This document shows positions 57,795 through 64,000 of a stretch of 64,000 nucleotides of DNA, in pieces. Every line of letters begins with the position of its first letter. Positions within the stretch are counted from its first letter, which is position 1. The notes below the pieces were generated by a model. It was not told the DNA's origin and made no database searches. It was given only the letters and a program-made list of their open reading frames with translations. Position numbers and translations under genes: made by a program. This stretch comes from an uncultured Arthrobacter sp. Lineage in GTDB: Bacteria > Actinomycetota > Actinomycetes > Actinomycetales > Micrococcaceae. The stretch lies in assembly GCF_947495145.1 (NCBI RefSeq), contig NZ_CANLXP010000018.1, positions 1 to 64,000 of the forward strand, given 5' to 3'.

Positions 57795-59318
57795 CTACGG
57801 ACGTGTTCCGTGTCCGTCGTCGCTCGCGCGAGCCACCCTGGCCGAAGGCTCAGGCGCCGATGGCGCTGCAGGTGCGGCCTTTGCACCGTCCCCGCCCCAA
57901 TTGCGGAGCATTTCCACTGCGTCAAGGCCGGTGGTGTCCTTCAGCAGCTGGAAGGTCTGCTGAAGACCGCCACTGACATTCCTGCTGAGCTGGTTCGCGC
58001 CATCGGTCGAAATAACGGTCATGTTGTCGATCGAGGACATGGGAGCAGCGATCTCGCGCGCCACGAGCGGAAGCATTTCCATGACCTTGTTCAGGACCGC
58101 CGCCTCGTTGAACTGCTCGTAGGCCCGGGCCTGCGCCTCGATGCCCTGGGCTTCGGCGATGCCCTTCTGGCGAACCACATCGGCCTCAGCCTCACCGCGG
58201 ATCTTGACGATCTCAGCCTCGGCGGCACCGTTGGCCCGGGTGACGGCCGCAGCCGCGTTACCGCGTGCAGTGCTGGCAGCGGCCTCTGCTTCGGCAGCCA
58301 CCCTGTCACCCTCGGCGGTCAGGCGGCGCTTGGTGAGCGTCACTTCCGCTTCAACCTGGTCTGCTTCGGACTGGCGTTTGCGCTGCTCAAGCTTGGCTGC
58401 GGCTTCCTGCTCGACGCGGTACTTGTCAGCATCTGCCGGCTTGCGAATCTCGATATCCAGCTCACGTTCACGCAGTTCAGCCTGACGGGAGGTGACCTGC
58501 TGTTCCTTGAGCAGGATCGCTTCCTTCTGGTCAGCGGCCGCGAGTGGGCCGGCCGCATCGGCCTGGGCCTGCCGTGCGTCGGCGACCTCCTTCAGCTCGG
58601 CGCGACGAATGGCCAGGCGCTGCTCTGCGAGCGCGACCTGCTCGTCGGCAATTGCGGCGGCCTCCGCAGCTTCCTGTGCGGCGTTCGCTTCAGCGATCTT
58701 CGCAAGCTTTTCGGCCAGTGCCGCTTCGGGGCGGCCGAGGTTGGTGAGGTAGCTGGAGTTGTCATGGACCGACTGGATCTGGAAGGTATCGATGACGAGA
58801 CCCTGGTTGTGCATGGAGTGCTCGGCTTCTTCCTTGACGCTCTTGGCGAAGGAAGCACGGTCCTTGATGATCGAGTCGACGGTAAGCGTGCCGACAATTG
58901 AGCGCAGGGATCCGGAAAGGGTTTCCTGCGTGTAGTGGTCAATCTGGTCCTGCTGGTCCAGGAAGCGTTGGGCTGCCCGGCGAACAGCTTCCTCGTCACC
59001 GCCGACCTTGATCTGAGCAACGCCCGTCAGCTGGAGAGAGATGCCGTTCTGGGAGATGCCCTCGATCTGCAAAGTCACCTGGCGGGAAGCGAGCGAAATT
59101 GAATACGCCCGCTGGGTGAAGGGGTTGATGAACGTGCGTCCGAACTCCACCCGCTGGCTTTCCTGATCGCCCTTGCCGGTGATGATGAGCGCTTCCGATG
59201 GGCTCGCGATCCGCAGAGCCATCCGCGCAATAATCGCAGCAATCAGACCCAGAACAATAACGATGCCGGCGATCACGCCAAGCGTGATCAACAGACCAAT
59301 ATCCACAACTTCCCCCAT
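57795..59318 (-). CDS. Flotillin-like SPFH protein
   Basis: The 507-residue membrane scaffold protein has an N-terminal membrane segment (residues 8-32), an SPFH/band 7 domain (about 35-200: SPSEALIITG, RTFINPFTQRAYSISLASRQVTLQ) and a long Ala/Glu-rich coiled coil (about 200-420: EQRLAIRRAELKEVADARQ and others). A Gly/Pro-rich tail follows. It resembles YuaG/FloT, which organises lipid domains. No NfeD partner is next to it. Confidence 0.92.
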   Translation of the reverse strand: MGEVVDIGLLITLGVIAGIVIVLGLIAAIIARMALRIASPSEALIITGKGDQESQRVEFGRTFINPFTQRAYSISLASRQVTLQIEGISQNGISLQLTGVAQIKVGGDEEAVRRAAQRFLDQQDQIDHYTQETLSGSLRSIVGTLTVDSIIKDRASFAKSVKEEAEHSMHNQGLVIDTFQIQSVHDNSSYLTNLGRPEAALAEKLAKIAEANAAQEAAEAAAIADEQVALAEQRLAIRRAELKEVADARQAQADAAGPLAAADQKEAILLKEQQVTSRQAELRERELDIEIRKPADADKYRVEQEAAAKLEQRKRQSEADQVEAEVTLTKRRLTAEGDRVAAEAEAAASTARGNAAAAVTRANGAAEAEIVKIRGEAEADVVRQKGIAEAQGIEAQARAYEQFNEAAVLNKVMEMLPLVAREIAAPMSSIDNMTVISTDGANQLSRNVSGGLQQTFQLLKDTTGLDAVEMLRNWGGDGAKAAPAAPSAPEPSARVARASDDGHGTRP

Positions 59319-59445
59319 TGACGAGACTTATCCAGGCGCGCGGATTGGACGCGCCATCTTGGACGCTACACGAAAGATCGGCAGCTGCCATCAGCAATAT
59401 GGATTATCCACAGTCAGGGGAAGTTCAGTGCGGCGCGCTCAGGCG

Positions 59446-61116
59446 CTACGCGTCGTCGTCGTCCTTGGAATTTGGCGCCGGCTCCCGGAAGGGAACGGTG
59501 GACGGGACGGTCGCGGCGCCGCGCACAGGACCGGACGCCCGCTGGCGCAGCGGGTCGCGACGAAGATCGACGTAGAGAGCGACGCAGAGCCCGATGATGA
59601 TCAGAACGAAAGGTGTGGCAGCGAGAATGGTGAACGTCTGCAGCGCCTGCAGGCCGCCCACAAACAGCAGCACCGCGGCAACAGCGCCGGTAAGTACCGC
59701 CCACATGATCACCAGCGGCTTCCACGGCTCACTGCGCCCGTAGCTGGAGAGGGTTCCGAGAACCAGTGCGCCGGCGTCGGCGCCGCTGATGAAGAACACC
59801 GCCGTGAGCACCATGACAACCAGTGCCGCACCGATGAAGAACGGGTACTCCTGCAGTGCAGTGAAGAAACCGGCCGCCTCATTGCCGCTTCCCGCCACAT
59901 CAACACCGCCGAGCTGCAGGTTCAGGCCGGCACCGCCGAAGACCGAGAACCAGATCACGCTGACGGCCGTAGGAACAAGAAGTACACCAAGCACAAATTC
60001 GCGCACCGTACGCCCGCGGGAGATTTTCGCTATGAAGGTTCCAACGAAGGGCGTCCAGGAAATCCACCATGCCCAGTAGAAGATGGTCCAGCTGGAGAGC
60101 CACTCGGTGCCGCCGAAGACCGCGGAGTGGAAGCTCATCGGCACAAGGTTCGAAAGGTAGGCGCCGATGGATGACGGGATGAGGTCGAGGATGAAAACTG
60201 TCGGGCCCACCACAAAAACGAAGACAAGCAGCACCGCGGCGAGAACCATGTTGGTGTTGCTCAGCCACTTGATGCCCTTCGAAATCCCGCTCGCGGCCGA
60301 GATGACAACTCCGACAGTGAGAACGCAGATGATCAGGATCGGCAGACTGGCTCCGGGATCCTCGGAGAACTCACCGGTGGTGAGAAGGGAGAGGCCGGCG
60401 GCGATCTGCAGGGCGCCCAGGCCCAGGGATGTTGCGGAGCCGAACTTCGTACAGATGATGGCGAGGATATCGATGGGTTTGCCCCAGCCCCTGCCCTCGA
60501 TCCGTTCCTTGCCGAAGAGCGACTGGAACGGTGAGCTCATGAGGTTGCCGCGGCCCATGCGGTAGGTGGAGTAGGCGAGTGCCAAACCGACGACGGAGTA
60601 GATCGCCCACGGGTGCAGTCCCCAGTGGAAGAAGGTGTACGCCATGGCCTGGTTGGCAGCTTCGGGCGTTCCAGCGGCAGCGTCCACGAAGGGAGGCGGG
60701 GAAGCCAGGTGAGTCACCGGTTCATAGACGCCGAAGAACATGAGTCCGATTCCCATGCCGGCGCTGAACATCATGGCCACCCACGAGATGGTTGAGAACT
60801 CCGTTCCCTCCCCTTCCTGGGACAGCGGGATGTTCCCGTACTTCCCGAATGCCAGGACGAGGGAAAACACGACGAACCCGGTGGCGCCGAGGATGAACAG
60901 CCAGCCGAAGTTCCCCGTGATCCAGCCCAGCGCGGCACCGGTGGCTTCGCTGACCGCGTCGGTGAACAGCACACCCAGCACACACACCACCACGATGATG
61001 CTGAAGGAGACGGCAAAAACGGTCTTGTCGACTGTGGCCCATCCCCGGGCCGGAGCTGCGCTGTCAGTACCGCCGATCCGATCTTCCAGGGAATCACCGG
61101 GCGAATCCGTAGCCAT
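59446..61116 (-). CDS. BCCT-family transporter (glycine betaine type)
   Basis: The 556-residue transporter has 12 hydrophobic segments and imports a compatible solute such as glycine betaine or choline with sodium or protons. The family signature SSWTIFYWAWWISWTPFVG and the Gly-rich helix (FSAGMGIGLMFFGVYEP) are present. The C-terminal 30 residues are charged and may sense osmotic stress. A GAGGAG site precedes the ATG. It is divergent from the adenosyltransferase gene. Confidence 0.94.
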   Translation of the reverse strand: MATDSPGDSLEDRIGGTDSAAPARGWATVDKTVFAVSFSIIVVVCVLGVLFTDAVSEATGAALGWITGNFGWLFILGATGFVVFSLVLAFGKYGNIPLSQEGEGTEFSTISWVAMMFSAGMGIGLMFFGVYEPVTHLASPPPFVDAAAGTPEAANQAMAYTFFHWGLHPWAIYSVVGLALAYSTYRMGRGNLMSSPFQSLFGKERIEGRGWGKPIDILAIICTKFGSATSLGLGALQIAAGLSLLTTGEFSEDPGASLPILIICVLTVGVVISAASGISKGIKWLSNTNMVLAAVLLVFVFVVGPTVFILDLIPSSIGAYLSNLVPMSFHSAVFGGTEWLSSWTIFYWAWWISWTPFVGTFIAKISRGRTVREFVLGVLLVPTAVSVIWFSVFGGAGLNLQLGGVDVAGSGNEAAGFFTALQEYPFFIGAALVVMVLTAVFFISGADAGALVLGTLSSYGRSEPWKPLVIMWAVLTGAVAAVLLFVGGLQALQTFTILAATPFVLIIIGLCVALYVDLRRDPLRQRASGPVRGAATVPSTVPFREPAPNSKDDDDA

Positions 61117-61155
61117 GCCATCTCCTCAATCGCGGAACGCAAAACCGACGCTAAG

Positions 61156-61161
61156 TATACT
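61156..61161 (+). promoter_or_regulatory. -10 box TATACT of the adenosyltransferase gene
   Basis: TATACT ends 6 bases before the ATG at 61168, so transcription should begin at the start codon. No ribosome site is present. Confidence 0.55.
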
Positions 61162-61167
61162 GACCGA

Positions 61168-61794
61168 ATGGTTCAGGAAGCGAAAGACAACTACGCCGAC
61201 GGCCCCTTCTACACCCGTGAGGGAGACACCGGCTGGACGGTGTTCGGTTGCCACGGCAACTGCTCCAAGAACGACAGTCGGGTGGTCGCCCATGCCGAAT
61301 GCGATGAGGCGAACGCCGCAGTAAGCGTTGCAATCGCGGCGGGAGGACTCCCCACCGACGTCTCCGCCACCCTGGTGAGCGTGCAGAACGATCTGTTCGA
61401 CATAGCAACGGATCTCGCCGCTCCGATGAATGCCGCTGAGCAGCCGGAAGCGCGCATGGTCCCGGCGCATGTCGAGCGGCTTGAGCGCGCCATCGACCAT
61501 TTCGCCCAGGAAGCCGGCGACCTCAGCGGAATGATCCTCCCCGGCGGCACCCTGTCCGCGGCGCTCCTGTATACGGCCCGCGGCGTCGTCCGCCGTGCCG
61601 AGCGTGCTGTCTGGGCGGCAGTGGAGGAGTATCCCGACGCCATGAACCGGGCGAACGGCCAGTATCTCAACCGGCTCTCTGCACTCCTCTTTGTCCTTGC
61701 GCGGAACGCGAACCTTGAGCATGGTGACATCACCTGGGTTCCGGAGGCATCCGTTCGGGTGCCGTCGGGAGACGAGGAGACCGCTTCCGAGTGA
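61168..61794 (+). CDS. PduO-type cob(I)alamin adenosyltransferase
   Basis: This enzyme converts cobalamin to adenosylcobalamin with ATP. The product has 208 residues. YTREGDTGWTVF at the N-terminus, SRVVAHAECDEANAAVS, and the family signature RGVVRRAERAV followed by LNRLSALLFVLARNAN match PduO-type enzymes. Mammalian MMAB is the homologue. No B12-dependent gene is nearby. It is convergent with the phosphoketolase gene. A 12-base palindrome, cccgcgcgcggg (61798-61809), lies between the two stops. Confidence 0.93.
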   Translation: MVQEAKDNYADGPFYTREGDTGWTVFGCHGNCSKNDSRVVAHAECDEANAAVSVAIAAGGLPTDVSATLVSVQNDLFDIATDLAAPMNAAEQPEARMVPAHVERLERAIDHFAQEAGDLSGMILPGGTLSAALLYTARGVVRRAERAVWAAVEEYPDAMNRANGQYLNRLSALLFVLARNANLEHGDITWVPEASVRVPSGDEETASE

Positions 61795-61811
61795 CCGCCC
61801 GCGCGCGGGTC

Positions 61812-64000
61812 TTACGTGGCGTCGTCGGGCGATGCCTCCTCCAGCAGCCAGCCGGTCACGGCACTGATGTCCTTGCCGGCGTCGCGCGTGTACTGCCACG
61901 CCCGCTGCCGCTCGTCCTGAAGGTGCTGCCGCAGCCCCGCCTGCGTTGATCGAAGCGACGGCACCCGGTCGATGACGTCCATCGCAAGCTGGTACCGGTC
62001 GATCTGGTTCAGCATCGCCATGTCGAACGGCGTGGTGGTGGTTCCCTCCTCCTTATAGCCGCGCACGTGAATGTTGTCGTGATTGGTGCGCCGGTAGGTC
62101 AGCCGATGGATGAGCCACGGATAGCCGTGGTAGGCGAAAATGACCGGCCGGTCACGCGTGAAGACGGTGTCGAACTCCCGGGCCGGCAACCCATGCGGGT
62201 GCTCGGCCTCGTCCTGGAGCCGCATCAGGTCCACCACGTTCACCACCCGCACTTTCAGCTCAGGCAGCGCGTCCTTGAGCAGCTTTGCCGCCGCCACCAC
62301 CTCGACCGTCGGCACATCTCCTGCACACCCCAGTACGACGTCGGGGTCCTCCCCGCCGTGCGCATCCTCGCTTCCAGCGAAGTTCCAGACCCCGATGCCG
62401 CGCTCGACGTGAAGCCGTGCATCCTCCGGGCCGAGCCAGGCCATGGTGGGCTGCTTCCCCGTGACGATCACGTTCACCCGGTCCCTGGTCTGCAGGCAGT
62501 GCTCAGTGACGGCGAGCATGGTGTTGGCGTCCGGCGGAAGGTAGACGCGGATGACGTCCGCCTTCTTATTGACCACGTGGTCGATAAACCCGGGGTCCTG
62601 GTGTGAGAACCCGTTGTGGTCCTGCTGCCAGACGTGGCTGGACAGCATGTAGGTCAGCGAAGCGATCGGCTGCCGCCATGGCAGGTCCTGATGCACCTTC
62701 AGCCACTTGGCGTGCTGGTTGAACATCGAGTCGACGATGTGCACAAACGCTTCGTAGCAGTTGAATACCCCGTGGCGGCCTGTCAGCAGGTACCCTTCAA
62801 GCCAGCCCTGGCACAGGTGCTCGCTGAGGACCTCAAGAACGCGGCCTGAGCGCGCAAGGTGCTCGTCGACGTCGTCAATCCGTTGCTGCCATGCCTTGTC
62901 GGTGACTTCGTAAACGTCCTGCAGGCGGTTCGAGGCGGTTTCATCCGGTCCGAAGAGGCGGAAGTTCTCCGGGTTCAGCCGGATAATCTCCCGCAGATAG
63001 CCACCTGCGGTGAGCATGGGGCTCACCTTTTCCTGACCCGGTTTATCGACGACGACGGCGTGGTCCCCATACGCCGGCAGCTTGAGGTCCTGCAGGAGCC
63101 GGCCCCCGTTGGCATACGGCGTTGCGCTCATCCGCAGATCTCCCGAGGGCGCTTGAGCGGCAACTTCGTCCCTGAGGGTTCCGTCTTCGGCGAAGAGGTC
63201 ATCCGGCCGGTAGGAGCGCATCCATTCCTCGAGCTGGGCCAGGTGCGCGTCGTCGTCGTGCACTCCCGACAGCGGGACCTGATGGGCACGCCAGGTGCCC
63301 TCGACCTGCTTGCCGTCCACCGTTTCGGGTCCCGTCCATCCCTTCGGCGAGCGCAGCACGATCATGGGCCACGGCGCGTACTCGGCGCCGGCGCGCGGTT
63401 CCTGGCGCGCTACCGCCTGCAGCTCGGAGATCCGCTCAAGGCAGGTCTCGAGGGTGGCGGCGAAATCCCGGTGCGCCTGCTCAGTGGCGTGCGGGTCGGT
63501 AACGGTGACGAAGTGCGGGTCATAGCCATAGCCGCGCATCAACTGCTCCAGCTGCGCCTCGGGCATCCGGGACAGGATGGTGGGGTTGGCGATCTTGTAG
63601 CCGTTCAGGTGCAGGATCGGCAGCACCGCGCCGTCATGCCGGGCGTCCAGGAAGCTGTTCGAGTGCCAGCTTGCGGCCAGCGGTCCGGTTTCGGCCTCGC
63701 CGTCGCCGATCACGCAGGCTGCAATCAGGTTCGGGTTGTCGAAGACCGCGCCGTAGGCGTGGGCGAGTGAGTAGCCAAGCTCGCCGCCCTCGTTGATGGA
63801 GCCTGGCGTTTCTGGGGCGGCGTGGGACGGAATCCCGCCGGGGTAGCTGAACTGTTTGAACAGCTCCTTCAGGCCCGCCTCGTCCTTCCCTACGTGGCTG
63901 TAGGTTTCGGTGTAGGTCCCCTCAAGCCAGGCGTTGGCGACGTTCGCGGGACCGCCGTGGCCGGGGCCGGTGATGAAGAGCATCTCCTGCCGGCGCTCGG
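61812..64000 (-). CDS. xfp: Phosphoketolase, cut by the right window edge
   Basis: Xfp cleaves xylulose 5-phosphate or fructose 6-phosphate with phosphate to acetyl phosphate and an aldose phosphate, using thiamine diphosphate. 729 residues fall in the window. The reading frame continues beyond 64000, since [26 protein letters not shown] is a mid-domain segment, so about 70 N-terminal residues are missing. [28 protein letters not shown] and [10 protein letters not shown] are the cofactor-binding motifs. No acetate kinase gene is visible here. The apparent Met at 63983 is internal. Confidence 0.95.
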   Translation of the reverse strand, partial: ERRQEMLFITGPGHGGPANVANAWLEGTYTETYSHVGKDEAGLKELFKQFSYPGGIPSHAAPETPGSINEGGELGYSLAHAYGAVFDNPNLIAACVIGDGEAETGPLAASWHSNSFLDARHDGAVLPILHLNGYKIANPTILSRMPEAQLEQLMRGYGYDPHFVTVTDPHATEQAHRDFAATLETCLERISELQAVARQEPRAGAEYAPWPMIVLRSPKGWTGPETVDGKQVEGTWRAHQVPLSGVHDDDAHLAQLEEWMRSYRPDDLFAEDGTLRDEVAAQAPSGDLRMSATPYANGGRLLQDLKLPAYGDHAVVVDKPGQEKVSPMLTAGGYLREIIRLNPENFRLFGPDETASNRLQDVYEVTDKAWQQRIDDVDEHLARSGRVLEVLSEHLCQGWLEGYLLTGRHGVFNCYEAFVHIVDSMFNQHAKWLKVHQDLPWRQPIASLTYMLSSHVWQQDHNGFSHQDPGFIDHVVNKKADVIRVYLPPDANTMLAVTEHCLQTRDRVNVIVTGKQPTMAWLGPEDARLHVERGIGVWNFAGSEDAHGGEDPDVVLGCAGDVPTVEVVAAAKLLKDALPELKVRVVNVVDLMRLQDEAEHPHGLPAREFDTVFTRDRPVIFAYHGYPWLIHRLTYRRTNHDNIHVRGYKEEGTTTTPFDMAMLNQIDRYQLAMDVIDRVPSLRSTQAGLRQHLQDERQRAWQYTRDAGKDISAVTGWLLEEASPDDAT

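Noticed and set aside
61798-61809. Palindrome cccgcgcgcggg between convergent stops
   Set aside because: It has too short a stem once a loop is allowed, and no T-run. It is not strong enough to call a terminator.

Overview
The window reads as chromosomal DNA of a high-GC actinobacterium of the Micrococcaceae, close to Arthrobacter. The support is the gene order lysS-panC-DUF2520-PH-PH-DUF3180-folK-folB-folP-folE-ftsH-hpt-tilS-metalloprotease-dacB, together with bacterial PH-domain proteins, GAF-ANTAR regulators, frequent GTG starts and many apparently leaderless starts. No rRNA, tRNA, CRISPR array, transposase, integrase or prophage gene was seen. No stretch longer than 300 bases lacks a gene. 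The longest gaps are 47924-48215 and 44677-44956, and neither holds anything beyond likely promoter sequence.

Layout. 0.1-15.3 kb is a leftward housekeeping block: folate synthesis (folE, folP, folB, folK), two PH-domain membrane proteins, panC with a DUF2520 partner, lysS, the FtsH protease, purine salvage (hpt), tRNA modification (tilS), a DUF2342-type zinc protease and a D,D-carboxypeptidase. Many genes overlap by 4 bases, which suggests translational coupling. 15.4-29 kb is mixed: ppa, a SatD-like DNA-binding protein, a Cof-type phosphatase, a serine hydrolase, serS, a lipid kinase, topoisomerase IB, pheA, a rhodanese, an amidase, a peptide transporter, two acidic small proteins, a frameshifted lipoprotein, and a DUF559 gene bracketed by two copies of a palindromic repeat.

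29-39 kb is a sugar-use locus: a LacI regulator, a GH32 beta-fructosidase, a carbohydrate ABC importer (Tat-type binding protein plus two permeases) and divergent phosphoglucomutase. Two palindromic operators sit on the ABC promoter, and a near-identical third site lies before lacI. A PfkB kinase at 51 kb could phosphorylate the released fructose. A family III CoA-transferase lies at the end of the GH32 operon but seems to have its own promoter.

39-64 kb is mostly accessory and metabolic: uracil permease, racemase, a surface nuclease lipoprotein, a kinase-like phosphotransferase, an OhrR-like regulator with a small partner, GDPD, a phosphatase, a fatty-acid desaturase, a GAF-ANTAR pair, a 578-residue protein made of two tandem alpha/beta hydrolases, PEBP, a PfkB kinase, a PGPGW protein, a stand-alone RelA/SpoT synthetase, etfBA with a membrane cytochrome b carrying a threefold repeated motif, flotillin, a BCCT transporter, a cobalamin adenosyltransferase and a phosphoketolase cut by the right edge.

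The least ordinary items are the tandem hydrolase, the ETF-linked cytochrome b with its three RRGLPR motifs, the paired palindromes around the DUF559 gene, the 31-base-pair palindrome at the promoter of the SatD-like gene, and a 10-mer (GCCGTCGTCG) found at least 19 times.
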